NCBI GenBank assembly: GCA_016702645.1
Contig: JADJDP010000037.1
Coordinates: 1 to 25,378, forward strand
Length of the DNA stretch: 25,378 nt
Origin: Flavobacteriales bacterium
GTDB taxonomy: Bacteria > Bacteroidota > Bacteroidia > Flavobacteriales_F > PHOS-HE28
Reading direction: 5' to 3'
Both the position numbers and the translations under genes were made by a program. Below, one piece after another: positions 1 to 9,843 of the stretch (within the stretch, counting starts at the first letter, position 1; each line of letters opens with the position of its first letter). Under the pieces are notes generated by a model. The model made no database searches, was not told where the DNA came from, and saw only the letters and a list, made by a program, of their open reading frames with translations.

Positions 1-879
1 CCATCCTCGTCCACGAGCAAAGCGTTCGATGAAGCGTTGCGCCTCCGCCGCGAACGGTGCTGGGCTCGGCCCCATTGGAGATAGGCCGCCTTTGTATGCA
101 TGCGGTAAGCAGGCCTTCGAAGGCGTTCTGGAACATGCCGGGTGTGGCGAAGACGTCGTTTTCGATGACCTTGTCGCCGCCTACGACCACCACACCGATC
201 ACCCCCTGGGTCGCGCATTGGGCGGAAGTCTCAGCCGGAAGTGGTTCTCGTAGGCCTGCATCTCTTTGCTGGAACTGCTGTCCGTCCGCAGTGCATTGAA
301 GGTGCCTGTGGGAGCGCTCACTTCGTTCTTCTTCGGGTAGCCTGCCACGTTCTCCCAAACTCTGCGCCCTGGTCCTTCTCCTTCAAGGCGGCCTTGCGCA
401 TCTTCTGTGCACCCATCTCCGGTGCTCGCAGTGAACTTGCTGCCATCTGCCCCGGCACTCCAGCGCCCATGCTCCACGCAGAACGCTGCGATATCCATCG
501 ACTGCCCGGGTGCTATTAGCGCCATCCTGGGCGAGCATACCGAAACCCGTCGTACCCGCCGGCAGACCACTTCACCCTGCATCAAAATGGGACCGTGTCG
601 CGGGAGGTAAGGTCGCAAGCAAGCTGTTCACTTGGCCCCCTCCGGCTTGTTCATCGATCTTCGGGCGGCACCTCGCGCATCGCGTCGCTCAGGGCATGGT
701 TTCTCCAACCGTGCTACGTGCTTGGGTGAACATCATGTTCGCCAACACGGATAGACGCGAGTTTGCCCTAACTGTAGGTGATGCCTGTTAAAGCCTCCTG
801 GCAACTTTCAGATTGTCCGGATAGTTCCCAGCCTGACTTTGCAAGTGAAAGTACTATTTTAGCGATGGAGCGAACGCAT
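1..879 (-). CDS. ARPP-1/DUF6569 family protein, frameshifted, 3' end beyond window
   Basis: No single frame covers this gene, but joined frames on the minus strand give a continuous family-like protein. In order they read: LANMMFTQARSTVGETMP, EQAGGGQVNSLLAT, MQGEVV, LAQD, the strong block APGQSMDIAAFCVEHGRWSA, then VWENVAGYPKKNEVSAPTGT, and near the C-terminus GVIGVVVVGGDKVIENDVF and GMFQNAFEGLLTA. From memory, the GEV, FCVEHGRW and final DVF...LL blocks match the ARPP-1 (DUF6569) family, whose biochemical function is not established. At least five indels break it. The start is uncertain: an ATG at 879 could open a signal-peptide-like segment (RSIAKIVLSLA), but the frame is lost soon after. 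The 3' end has no stop before base 1. The family call rests on motif recall, not a search. Confidence 0.6.
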
Positions 880-973
880 GGATGGTTTTGCACACGGTAC
901 ACGTTCATACAGCGCGGTCGATAAGGCCGCTTGAGACGAGGGCATCGCACTGACTTCGGCGTTGACGTTCGCT

Positions 974-1347
974 TTACTTCTTGAACACCAGCCAAACGGC
1001 CGCGATCAATAGGAGTGCCGCCGCTGCATGGTTCCAGCGCAGTTGCTCGTTCCGCCATGTGATCAAGGTGAAACCCGCGAAGACCACCGGGCGCGATCAC
1101 CTCCTGCACCACCTTCCACCTCGCACCAAAGTGAAAGGGCCTCCGTGGTCGAGGTGGCCCATGCGGTTGGCCGGCACTTCGCAGCGCATATCTGAAGAGC
1201 GCAATGCCCCAGCTGATGAAGATGATGGCGACCGCCAAGGCTGCGGCTCCATTCGAAGTCCTTGAAACGAAGATGCTGCCCGTACCACGCCAACGTCGCG
1301 ATGGCGTTCGAGAGCACGAGCAATCCAATGGTTCCGAGCGCTTTCAT
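974..1347 (-). CDS. DUF486 (DMT_6) small membrane protein, frameshifted
   Basis: Joined minus-strand frames give a protein of about 120 residues, the usual size for DUF486. It begins with MKALGTIGLLVLSNAIATLA and WYGQHLRFKDFEW, continues with AVAIIFISWGIALF, QVPANRMGHLDHGGPFTL, VVQEVIA, and ends with WNHAAALLLIAAVWLVFKK-like sequence before TAA at 974-976. The motifs AWYGHLRF, ISWGIA, VPANR and QEVI are characteristic of DUF486 proteins, which are four-helix membrane proteins distantly related to drug/metabolite transporters and of unknown substrate. At least three indels interrupt the frame. The ATG at 1347 is the only start that yields the conserved N-terminus. It lies 94 bp upstream of the proposed ARPP-1 start on the same strand. 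Confidence 0.75.
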
Positions 1348-1477
1348 TGTGGTCTGGGCTTGATGTTAGAAGGTGCGTGAGCTTTAAAGTTCGCTTTCAC
1401 CGTACCCACGATCCGTGGCCTAACGAGCGGAAGTTGATCTCTCGAATACCTTGGTTCGTGGTGTTCGAGCACCGGTC

Positions 1478-1815
1478 CCACTTCCGTTCTCCGTTTCTCC
1501 TTGCGTTTTCGCTGGGCGCTTGCTGCGGTGTATCTCAGCTATGCTCTCGGACTGGCTGCTGCAACACTCGGCACTCGGCGTTTGGGGCTACATGCATTTC
1601 GCCGATCTCCGTTTTGTGGATGCTTTCCTCAATGCGTCCACGATCCTCTCGGGGATGTGGGACCCGTGGACCCGTTGCACAGCGACGAGGCCGCGTACTT
1701 GCTTCCTTCTATGCGTTTCCACAGCGGATCAGCTTGCTGGGTGCGGTGGCCGTCTTCCTCACGCCGGTCAGTGCACCGTATGCTGCACATCCTTCACCTG
1801 GATGAAGGCGGGACC
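1478..1815 (+). CDS. Small conserved membrane protein of unknown function, frameshifted
   Basis: Three plus-strand frames combine into a protein of roughly 110-130 residues: RFRWALAAVYLSYALGLAAA (first membrane helix), YMHFADLRFVDAFLNASTIL, SGM followed by GPVDPLHSDE, ASFYAF, LLGAVAVFLTPV (second helix), and VHRMLHILHLDEG. The pattern of two helices, an internal NASxILxGMGPVxPLH segment and a C-terminal HRxLHxxHL is one I recall from small two-helix Bacteroidota proteins sometimes labelled channel-like, but no function is known to me. The exact start is not resolvable; a TTG at 1501 is one option. At least four indels occur. Its 3' end meets, and may overlap, the convergent hexapeptide gene. 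Confidence 0.5.
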
Positions 1816-2410
1816 GAGGGGCGTATCGTCCTTTTTTGGTCTGCTTCCACGTGGCATAGGCGGCTGCCATCGGCGGACGGTTTTTGTCCACTTCGCGCAA
1901 GGGTCTGCGCATTCACGCAACGTGGTGCTGCAATTGCGCAGGCAATCCCTGGTAGAGCTTCGTGCCTCGGTCTTCCAGGCGCATCATCTCATCGCTCACG
2001 TCCGATCGCCTGCAGGATTACCTAATGATCACTTTTCGTCGTTCCCATATGCTGTCGGCCGGCAGGAAGGCGAGTGCCACGATGCACTCGCCGAGCACCA
2101 CATTGTCCATGAGCACGGCGTTCATGCCTACGAGGCAGTTCCTTCCCACGTGCACCGTGGATAATGCACCGTGGCCGATGTTAGCACCGGCTTCGAGCAC
2201 CACCTTGATCCGGGGAACTATGGATGGTGCAGTTCTCTGCACGTTGCAGCCATCCTTCGACGATGATCTCGCCCAAGCCACCCCGTAATGCCGCTTACGG
2301 GGCCGATGTACATCACGCCCGATGACCACGTTGCCCGTCACTGCCGCCTGCGGATGACGAAAGCGCTGGGGCGGAACGACCGGTCGGTAGCCATTGAACC
2401 TCGTAGGTCA
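1768..2410 (-). CDS. PaaY/gamma-carbonic-anhydrase-like hexapeptide-repeat protein, frameshifted
   Basis: Minus-strand frames join into a left-handed beta-helix protein of about 200-214 residues. Visible pieces are MTYE with NGYRPVV-like sequence, PSAFV, TGNVVIGRDV, EDGCNVQ, IKVVLEAGANIGHGA, VGRNCLVGMNAVLMDNVVLG, ALAFLPADSIWERRKVI, SDEMMR, LYQGLPAQL, and a tail with PLREVDKNRPPMA and YATWKQTKK. The order and the Y-x-x-W-K tail match the PaaY/CaiE branch of hexapeptide proteins, relatives of gamma-carbonic anhydrase and thioesterases; the real substrate is unknown. The start is taken as ATG at 2410. The stop is uncertain: correcting one base in an A-run near 1834 would end the protein at 1768. 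At least five indels are present. Confidence 0.65.
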
Positions 2411-2535
2411 TCAAGTGCTTTTGGGGCACGAAGTTGAAGAAGGAAGGGAATGGAACGTCCAAGGGCGTCCCGGAGCGGTATGTTAAGCCAAGGTTAAGGA
2501 TCAGGCCGCGAACCGTTCAGCGCAGATGGCCCGGA

Positions 2536-2543
2536 TACATTTG
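2536..2543 (+). promoter_or_regulatory. -7 promoter element for DUF47-PiT operon
   Basis: TACATTTG matches the Bacteroidota -7 consensus TAnnTTTG exactly. It lies 20 bp upstream of the DUF47 ATG at 2564. No clear -33 TTTG is seen at the expected distance, so strength cannot be judged. Confidence 0.5.
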
Positions 2544-2563
2544 ACCGCCGAAAACGCACCCCC

Positions 2564-3204
2564 ATGGCCCTCGACTCCCTGCTCAACATATTCAAGCCCC
2601 ACGACCGGGTGTTCTTTTCCATTTCGAGGCATCGGCCGCGAACGTGTTGAAGATGAGCGAGACCCCATCGCGAACATGAAAACGGAGCCCGGGCTCCCAG
2701 CGTACGCATTGTTGGAGCGCTTGGAGACGCCGAGCGTGCGAACGACGATCTTACGCTTACCATCTTCCACGGACCCTGCTCGGAACTTCATCACGCCGAT
2801 CGACCGTGAGGACATCCACAGCCTGCCACCAGCTTGGATGATGGGCCGACTTCATCCTCGCTGCACAAGAAGGGCCTGGAGCTTTTCGGTATCAACAAGC
2901 CTGATGAGACCTGCCGAACTTGCACGTTTGGTGAACGAGGGCCGCCGGATCGTACATTGGCCGTGCAGAACCTGCGCAACATGCACAAGAGCAACGCGCA
3001 GAACCAGTTCGTCGTGGGAGATCAACAGCACGGAGAACCAAGCCGACGAGGTACGACAAAGCCATCCAGCGCCTCTTCGCCAATGAGGAAAGATCCCATC
3101 CATCCGATCCGGATGCGCGACATCTACAGCATGTTGGAACTCGCCACCGACAAGTGCGAGGACTGAGCAACGTGATGGAATCCATCATGCTGAAGTACGC
3201 CTGA
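2564..3204 (+). CDS. DUF47 family (PhoU-like) protein, frameshifted
   Basis: The product is a predicted helical regulator or partner of the PiT phosphate transporter encoded 4 bp downstream. Readable segments across frames are MALDSLLNIFKPHDRVFF, EASAANVLKMSE, a TLTIFH-type segment, ARNFITPIDREDIHSL, LDDVADFILA, LELFGINKPDE, AVQNLRNMHKSNAQNQFVV, INSTENQADEV, AIQRLFANEE, DPIH, IRMRDIYSMLELATDKCEDV and a final SNVMESIMLKYA before TGA. The P-x-DREDIxxL and E-N-x-A-D blocks and the C-terminal CEDVSN motif are hallmarks of DUF47 proteins of about 210 residues; this one would be about 213. Several indels (roughly six) break the frame. The start follows the conserved N-terminus and sits 20 bp after a good -7 element. 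Confidence 0.85.
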
Positions 3205-3208
3205 GCGC

Positions 3209-4613
3209 ATGACCCTTCTGCTGGTCATCATTATCCTGGCCTCGGTGTTCGATTACATCAATGGCTTTCACGACGCCGCGCGAACTCCATCGCCACGGTG
3301 GTGAGCACCAAGGTGCTCACGCCCCTGCAGGCCGTGCTGTGGGCGGGCTTCTTCAATTTCGTCGCCTTCTTCATCTTCAAGGACCACGCGGTCGCGAACA
3401 CCATCAGCAAAACGGTGCATGCCGAGTTCATCACCCTGCCGGTGATACTCAGTGGTCTCATCGCCGCCATCATATGGAACCTGCTCACGTGGTGGTACGG
3501 TATCCCCAGCAGTAGTTCACAGCATGCGATCGGAGGTTTCGCGGGTGCGGCCATCGCACATGCGTTCGCAACCACCGATGGCTTCAGCTTGGGCGAAGTG
3601 GTGGAGAACGACAAGATCACCAAGACATTGCTCTTCATCTTCCTCGCCCCCTTGGTGGGCATGGTGATCAGCATGTTCATCACCTTCGTGACCATCGTGC
3701 GCAAGGTTTGGACGCGCATCGGTATCATCGTGATCGCCTCGGTGGCCACGTGGTTCCTGTTCACGCATTTCCCGGCAAGGCGGTTCGAGGAGAACCTCCA
3801 GAAGTTCGACAGGCCGATGTGCTCAAGAAGGAAGCCGCGGAGGACCCGGCGAGGATGGCGGACTACCAGGCCGCACAAAAGAGGTGGATGCCGCCATGCC
3901 CTACTTGGTGAAAATACAATACTCAAGGTGGCAAAGGGACCGCTGCGGACTCGTCGCTAACGTGGACAACAGCGCCGACCAGCGAAGTTGGCAAAGGCCC
4001 TGGACAAGGCGGGACACTTTCGATCATCCGGATCGGGCTCATGGCGGCGGCGCTCATTTTCATCCTCACCTACCTGTACGTGGAGAAGGTGAAGACCCCG
4101 AACGCGCATTCCATGGCCAACATGTTCAAGAAGCTGCAGCTGCTCAGTTCCGCAGCCTTCAGCATCGGGCACGGTGGCAACGATGCCCAGAAGGTCATGG
4201 GTATCATCACCGCCGCAACGATGGCCAATGGGGACACCGCGGACATCAAGGAGATGCCGAACTGGGTGCGCTGGCCTGCTACACCGCCATCGGTATCGGA
4301 ACCTCAGCGGTGGTTGGGAAGATCGTGAAGACCAGCATGGGTACGCGCATCACCAAAGTGACACCGCTGGAAGGAGTATGCGCGGAAACCGCAGGTGCCA
4401 CCACGCTCTACCTCACCGAGCAAATGGGGTATCATATTGAGCACCACGCACACCATCACGGGTGCTATCGTGGGTGTGGGTGCCACCAAACGTTTGAGCG
4501 CGGTACGCTGGGGCGTTACAGTGCGGCTGCTGTGGGCATGGATCCTCACGATACCCGTGAGCGCAGCGCTTGCGGGCATCACCTACTGGATCTGCAGGCT
4601 CGTTGGTCTTTGA
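3209..4613 (+). CDS. pit: PiT family inorganic phosphate transporter, frameshifted
   Basis: This encodes an inner-membrane low-affinity phosphate permease, co-transcribed with the DUF47 gene. The N-terminal PiT signature is readable as VFDYINGFHDAA followed by IATVVSTKVLTPLQAVLWAG. Next come IPSSSSQHAIGGFAGAAIAH, a helix-rich stretch to about 3780, a charged cytoplasmic loop (KKEAAEDPARMADYQAAQK), and the second signature with LLSSAAFSIGHGGNDAQKVM. The C-terminal half has MGIILSTTHTITGAIVGVGA and ends ITYWICRLVGL before TGA. The paired GFHDAAN-like and GHGGNDAQK repeats define the family. At least six frame changes are needed, near 3285, 3790, 3880, 3960-4040, 4270 and 4430. The intact protein would be about 465 residues, within family range. 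Confidence 0.9.
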
Positions 4614-4618
4614 TGGGC

Positions 4619-4710
4619 TGTCAACCCTGAGTGAACACCGTTGTCGCTCTGAGCGAACACCGTTGTTACTCTGAGCGAGCACCAATTGTCACCCTGAGCT
4701 TGTCGAAGGG
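4619..4710. repeat. 22-bp tandem repeat ending in a REP-like unit
   Basis: Just after the pit stop codon, units of about 22 bp follow one another: 4619-4640, 4641-4662, 4663-4684 and a divergent last unit from 4686. The shared core is TTGTCxCYCTGAGCGAACACC. The final unit turns into the sequence ACCCTGAGCTTGTCGAAGG, a motif I recognise as a dispersed intergenic repeat in Bacteroidota genomes. Confidence 0.7.
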
Positions 4711-4758
4711 GGCCACAGGTGACCTTCGAAGTCCGGGTTCGACAGGCTCACCCTGACA
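4688..4758. repeat. REP-like imperfect inverted repeat
   Basis: GTCACCCTGAGCTTGTCGAA (4688-4707) faces an inverted relative GTTCGACAGGCTCACCCTGA (4738-4757). The arms can pair through CTGAGCTTGTCGAA against TTCGACAGGCTCA with mismatches. It lies between pit and the GlmU-like gene, so it may form the transcript end of the phosphate operon, but there is no T-run. Confidence 0.5.
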
Positions 4759-4781
4759 ACTACTCCGATACCTTCGCGTGC

Positions 4782-6021
4782 ATGTCGATCATCCTGTCCG
4801 ACGCCGGTCTGCACAAACACCTCCTGCCGCTCACCTTCACGCGGCCGGTTGGCCAGTTGCGGTCGGGGATCCTTCGACTTTCGGAAGGCTGGTATATGCG
4901 GAGCGGGCTTGCGGTGGGCTATCGAACGGAAGCTTATCTCAGCCGGGCTTTTCCACTTCCCACCGAGCCCGCCGATCTCGAGGTGAACGCCTCGCTCTTC
5001 CCCACGGATGACCTGGTCGCTGCGGTGATGGACCTTCGCGCGGGTGAGGTGCTCGTGCAGGACGGGCGGTCGCTGGCCTTCGGTGTTCAAGGTCAGGCAG
5101 CACCGACCGAGGTCGATTGGGCCGCTCCACCGTTGTATTCGAAGCAAGTGTATTTCTCCTGGGAGGTGAACCGCTTCGACCGACCGTCGCGGTTGTTCCA
5201 GCATTGCGGTAAAGCGATCGAACACGACTTCCAGTCGCTCACGGAGGGACGTCGTTCGCAATTGCTGAGCCTCGCTCAATACAGCAGTGGGCGCATCCCA
5301 ACCCGATATTTCCTGGAGGAGGGCGCGGTTGTGGAGGCCTGTGTGCTCAACACCAAGAACGGGCCCATTTACATCGGAAGAACGCGGAGGTGATGGAAGG
5401 CTGCCTGATCGTGGACCTTTCGCGCTGGGCGCATCATGCCCAACTTAAAATGGGTTCAAGATCTGCGGACCATCCTTCGGACCGAATGCCGTGTTGGCGG
5501 CGAAGTGAACAACAGCGTGCTCCTTGGCTTCAGCAACAAGGGCCACGACGGTTTCCTCGGGAATAGCGTGATAGGAGAGTGGTGCAATCTGGGGGCTGAC
5601 ACGAACAATAGCAACCTGAAGAACACCTACGGTGACGTGAAGGTCTTCAGTTGTGGCGCGAACGACCAAGTGGATACTGGTCTGCAGTTCTGTGGTCTGA
5701 TCGTGGGGGGACCATGCCAAGAGCGGTATCAATACCATGTTCAATACGGGGACGGTGGTAGGTGTAGGTGCCAATGTGTTCGAGGCGGCTTCCCCACCTG
5801 AAGCATATTCCCGGGTTCGCATGGGTGGTGCCGATGGTTTGGAGGTATATGATATCGAACGGCACTCACCACCGCGCGCCGAGTGATGGAACGTCGTCAT
5901 GTGCCGCTCACCGACCGGGACGCAGTGATCCTTCGCCATGTGTTCGAGATGGAAACGGTCATCAATACCAGCGAAGAAGTTCAGTGCGAACGGATCCGCC
6001 CTCCACAAGCTCCTATTTTAG
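4782..6021 (+). CDS. GlmU-like sugar nucleotidyltransferase/acyltransferase, frameshifted
   Basis: The protein resembles the Bacteroidota GlmU family (TIGR03991-type), predicted to make UDP-GlcNAc or a related nucleotide sugar for the envelope. The N-terminus MSIILSDAGLHKHLLPLTFT, then RPVGQLRSGILRLSEGW, is the diagnostic start of that family. A nucleotidyltransferase-like domain runs to about 5290. A left-handed beta-helix follows, with VVEACVLNTKNGPIYIG, EGCLI, VNNSVLLGFSNKGHDGFLGN, SVIGEWCNLGADTNNSNLKN, and VDTGLQFCGLIVGD. The C-terminus reads RRVMERRHVPLTDRDAVILR. The ATG at 4782 is chosen over an upstream in-frame ATG at 4719 because homologs begin at MSII. Indels occur near 5385-5440, 5710 and 5800. 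The exact stop is uncertain; a TAG at 6019-6021 is the most plausible. Confidence 0.8.
6014..6021 (+). promoter_or_regulatory. Candidate -7 element for rocD
   Basis: TATTTTAG within CCTATTTTAGCGG, 23 bp before the rocD ATG, differs by one base from TAnnTTTG. The identical 13-mer occurs on the opposite strand just before the lipoprotein gene at 10233, which supports a regulatory role. Confidence 0.4.
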
Positions 6022-6044
6022 CGGCCCCTCGCAAGGCCACCACG

Positions 6045-7302
6045 ATGCCGCAACTCACACAAACCCGTACCAAGAGCCAGCACGCCATCGAATTGGAGGA
6101 TCGGTTCGGTGCGCACAATTATCACCCGCTGCCCGTGGTGCTCGATAGCGGCAAAGGCGTTCGTTTGGGACGTGGATGGCAAGCGCTACTACGATTTTCT
6201 CAGTGCATATAGCGCGGTGAACCAAGGCCTTGTCATCCTCGATTGGTCGCGGTCATGCAAGAGCAGGCCGCGCATGACGCCTCTCTCGTGCGTTCTACAA
6301 CAGTGTGCTGGGGGAGTACGAGAAGACCGTGTGCGAACTCTTCGGCTACGACAAAATGCTGCCGATGAACACGGGGGCGGAAGCCGTTGAGACCGCGCTG
6401 AAGATGGCGCGGAAATGGGGCTACGAGAAAAAGGGTGTCCCGGCCGGACAGGCGAAGATCATCGTGTGCGACGGCAACTTCCACGGCCGTACGATCAGCA
6501 TCGTGAGCATGAGCACCGATCCTGAGAGCCAAGGGGGTTCGGGCCTTTCACGCCTGGTTTTGGTCATCCCCTACGATGATATCCCGGCGCTCGAGAAGGC
6601 GTTGTCCGATCCGAACGTGTGCGCCTTCCTGGTCGAACCCATCCAAGGGGAGCGCGGGGTGTACACGCCTGCGGATGACTACATCGCGAAGGCGATCACC
6701 ACGTGCAAGTCGCGCAATGTGCTGTTCATCGCCGATGAGATACAGACCGGGATCGCACGAACGGGTCGCATGCTTTGCAGCGTGCCGGATGAAGAGCGTG
6801 ATCCAGCGAAGCGCCCGGATGCGGTCATTCTCGCGAAGGCCCTGAGCGGTGGTATGTACCCGGTTAGTGCTGTGCTCGCCAGCGACGAAGTGATGGGAGT
6901 GTTCACTCCCGGTACGCATGGCAGTACGTATGGTGGCAACCGATGGGCGCCCGCATCGCCATGGAGGCGCTAGCCGTGGTGAAGGATGAAGCGCTTGTGG
7001 CCAACTCCGATCGTCTGGGGGGATCTTTCCGTGCAGAGATGCAGAAGCTCGTCGATCGTTACGACTTCGTGAAGCTCGTACGCGGAAAGGGCTTGTTGAA
7101 CGCGGTGGGCGACAGCGAGGGTCGCGTCGGATGGGTCGCCGAAGACCGCATGGGAACTCTGCCTGCTCCTGCGTGACAATGGCCTACTTGCCAAGCCAAC
7201 GCACGGCGACATCATCCGCTTCGCCCGCCCTTGGTGATCACCGAAGAGCAACTGATGGAATGCTGCCGCATCATCGCGGTCAGCATGCAGCAGTTCGCCT
7301 AG
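6045..7302 (+). CDS. rocD: Ornithine aminotransferase, frameshifted
   Basis: This PLP enzyme would convert L-ornithine and 2-oxoglutarate to glutamate semialdehyde and glutamate, linking arginine and proline metabolism. Frames join as QHAIELEDRFGAHNYHPLPV, VWDVDGKRYYDFLSAYSAVN, RAFYNSVLGEYEKTVCELFG, KMLPMNTGAEAVETALKMAR, NFHGRTISIVSMSTDP, IPYDDIPALEKAL, FLVEPIQGERGVYTP, LFIADEIQTGIARTGRML, the PLP-lysine motif ILAKALSGGMYPVSAVLAS, TPGTHGSTYGGN and a C-terminal block with GDIIRFA and LVITEEQLMECCRII. The GAEAVETALKMAR and DEIQTGIARTG motifs fit ornithine aminotransferase specifically within class III aminotransferases. Expected length is about 418 residues. Frameshifts lie near 6160, 6230-6300, 6545, 6940 and after 7110. 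The stop overlaps the convergent gene's stop. Confidence 0.88.
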
Positions 7303-8593
7303 CGAAGGACCTGGAAGCGCCTCGACACAGGCGCACCTTTTTCGTCCACGTATTGAAGCAGGTAGGTGCCATTGGCGGGGCACTGGTATCGAGCGTGCCA
7401 CCCTCGATCCGTACGTTCAAGTTCCGCCCATCCAAGCACGAAACCATGGCTTCGCCTGTTGCTCCGGGCACCACCAACCGATCGGAGGCGGGAACAGGGT
7501 AGGGAAGAGCGGTTGAAGTTGATGATGCGCCATCGACAGCGGTAGTGGTACAGAACACATTGTTCAAATGCGCCCATAGCTCATCAGCGAACTGGATGGC
7601 GACGGCTGCACCGGTGCCGGGCGAGTTTCCCATGCGCACGACCACAAGACCTTGCGATGGCACCACATTGATCTGTTGGCCGTTCTTGCCGAGCGCGTTG
7701 AAGGCATCCAGTGGTTCGTTCGGGAGCAGTGGGCCTGGGAAGACGACCAGAGGCCGGGTACCATCGCGGTCGCTTGTCCGTTCAGCCACCACAGGTAACC
7801 GTAGCTCTCGTTGAGGGCTTGCGAGGGCGTGGTCATCGCTTCGAAGTAATTGTCGTCGCCCAGGATGTCGGTCCCGTTCCACACGCCCCGGTTAAGTGCC
7901 AGCAACCCGAAGCGTGCCATACTCCGTGGAGTACTGAAGAAAACGTTGTTGTATTCGATGGCAGATATAGTCCGGAGATGCCGGTGGTAGGCGTCAAGGT
8001 GCTGTACACGTAGCCGTTCAGCGTTTGGCCGGTGGCGGATTCGAGCACTCCGTCCAATTTGGTGTAGGGTGCGTTGTGGTAGGACCACCGCGTGCCCGGA
8101 TCGGCCAGAATATTGCAAGCAGGCAGGGTCGGTGCAGTCGACATTGGCCACGCCATCATCCAACCCGGTGGTCATCGTGAGTTGGTTGCGCACGGTGATC
8201 GCTGCTTCCTGCGCGGGCGAGCAACTGGTCCATCCGATCCCAGATGGTCGCTGCTGGGGTCGTTGATGTCCAGCAGGCCATCGGCTTTGTGCAACACCCA
8301 CAAGAAAGGCGGTCAGCGACTTGCCAGCACTGGCCCAATACCACGCGCTGTCCTGTGTGAAGGTGCCCACAAAGGTGCTCGATCGCGATCCGCCCGTCCT
8401 TCAGCACGATGAAGGCCTTGCTGTTGTTCGCTTCCACGAACTCCAGCAAGGGCGCGATCGAATCCGTACACCAGCCCAATGAGGCTGGATCCACGGTTTC
8501 CCACGTGTTACCGGTTGCTGGGGGGAAGTAGGTGTTCTGTGCGAACATGCTTCCGAGGAAGCATGGAGTGCATAGGGTAAGGATCGAACGCAT
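7299..8593 (-). CDS. Secreted serine hydrolase (beta-lactamase family) with T9SS tail, frameshifted
   Basis: The protein is a predicted exported serine hydrolase of the class C beta-lactamase/esterase family (Pfam PF00144). It starts with a signal peptide, MRSILTLCTPCFLGSMFAQ, then ASLGWCTDSIAPLLEFVEAN and SKAFIVLKDGRIAIEH. The catalytic SxxK is seen in WASAGKSLTAFLVG and the YxN motif in SYHNAPYTKLDGVL. Later come FFSTPRSMARFGLLALNRGV, YGYLWWLNGQ and GKNGQQINVVPSQGLVVVRM. The C-terminus has a T9SS-like sorting tail, ending DTSALPNGTYLLQYVD-like sequence and RRFQVLR. The true substrate is unknown. About four indels are present. The ATG at 8593 is favoured over 8610 because only it opens into the signal peptide. 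It lies 13 bp after the upstream GT87 stop. Confidence 0.82.
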
Positions 8594-8606
8594 GCGATGA
8601 GGATCT

Positions 8607-9832
8607 TCAAAAGGACGCCTTGTCAGCGGAAAGGTTCGATCGGCGGAGCAGCAGGAACACGCCCAAGACGATCAGGCCGAGGTTCGCAATGCCGAGCACG
8701 CCATAATGGACCATACGGTCGGAGAGACCGCCCAGGGCATCAGCCCAGTTGCCACCGTAGGCGAGGAGAACGGGAACTGCCAGGACGACGAGCCATTTCG
8801 GATCGGTACGGGGTGCCAAGTGGTGCGCCAATAGCATCACCAGCGGCATGCTGAAGAGGAAGTGGTTGGTATCCGTGAGCGTGATGCTGGGCACCAAGGC
8901 GAGCAAGAGGAAGTACTCGATCACCCGTGGCCTGGAGAGCCACCGCGCGCGCGTTCGCGCTTCAGGTTCCAAGCCACCAAAGCACCGATGATGACCACGA
9001 TACCTCCAAGGATCACGACTGCTTCGATGGTGCTTGGTGTTGCAATGAAGTATTTCAGCACTGCGCGATGCAGGAAGGAATACACCGTGTCCACATTGTT
9101 GTACGCTTCGCCACCGGCGTAGATCAGGGATGCATTGTGCTTGGCCATTTCTTCGAGCCATTCGCGATGCGTGGTGACGGAAGCGCTGTATCCGAGGAAG
9201 AGGGTCGGGAGCAGAAGTCCCGCAAGCACGGTGCTGAGCACAGACCAGATCGCTTTCGTGTGCCCACGCATGAGCAGTAGTGGCAGGAGGACCACGAAGT
9301 GCGGCCAGCCAGGATCGCAAGCCCTATCATCAAACCAGCTGCGCTTGTTCTGCCGCTCAACAAACGATCCAGCCCGAACAGCAGCAACCAAACGAGCAGT
9401 ACGTTGATGTTCCCCAAGTGCAGTTCTCGATGCAGGTGCACCACCACGATGAGGAACGTAAGGAAGAGGGGGGTATAGGTTGCGCTCTTCCCCGAACACA
9501 TGCGTGCGAACTAGCCGATCAGCCAGCAACGCCGAACCAATGAAGGCGCAAACGATGAGCGCGTATTGGATACCTGCGGCGATGGAGAATGGCAGTATAG
9601 CGAGCGGCACGCAGAGCATGGCCATGAAAGGCGCGTACTTGAAGTATCCGGAATCGAGCCCGTGCGCTACCCCATAGAGTTCTTCGCCGCCGAGCAAGGC
9701 ATTGGCGGCTTCGTGGTAAACACGGAAGTCGTTCAGCCAGAAGCGGCCGTTGATCACCTCCAGAACCACCAGGATCAGCGCGACGACTAGAACGATGATC
9801 GAGAAGCGACCGGGGAATCGGTTCCAGTGCAA
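8607..9832 (-). CDS. Glycosyltransferase family 87-like membrane protein, frameshifted
   Basis: This multi-pass membrane protein resembles the GT87 (DUF2029) mannosyltransferase-like family, which uses polyprenyl-phosphate sugars. The N-terminus has a helix IIVLVVALILVVLEVI, then WLNDFRVYHEAANALLGGEE and GYFKYAPFMAMLCVPLA; the NDFxVYxxA and YFKYAP motifs are typical. Further helices read LTFLIVVVHLHRELHLGNIN, VLLVWLLLFGLDRLL, GPHFVVLLPLLLM, VLAGLLLPTLFLGYSA, and a C-terminal series ending LIVLGVFLLLRRSNLSADKA. Frameshifts are near 9430, 9310 and 8930. No ATG is available; TTG at 9832 gives the expected N-terminus and is 11 bp after the lipoprotein stop, so it is probably co-transcribed. Substrate is unknown. 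Confidence 0.78.
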
Positions 9833-9843
9833 GGGGATGGACG

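Noticed and set aside
855..865. CTATTTTAGCG on the plus strand, like the promoter motif before rocD
   Set aside because: No plausible plus-strand gene follows; it overlaps the proposed 5' part of the minus-strand ARPP-1 gene, so it is probably coincidental.
4719..4781. Upstream in-frame ATG extension of the GlmU-like gene
   Set aside because: The extension is translated from the REP-like repeat; the family begins at MSII.
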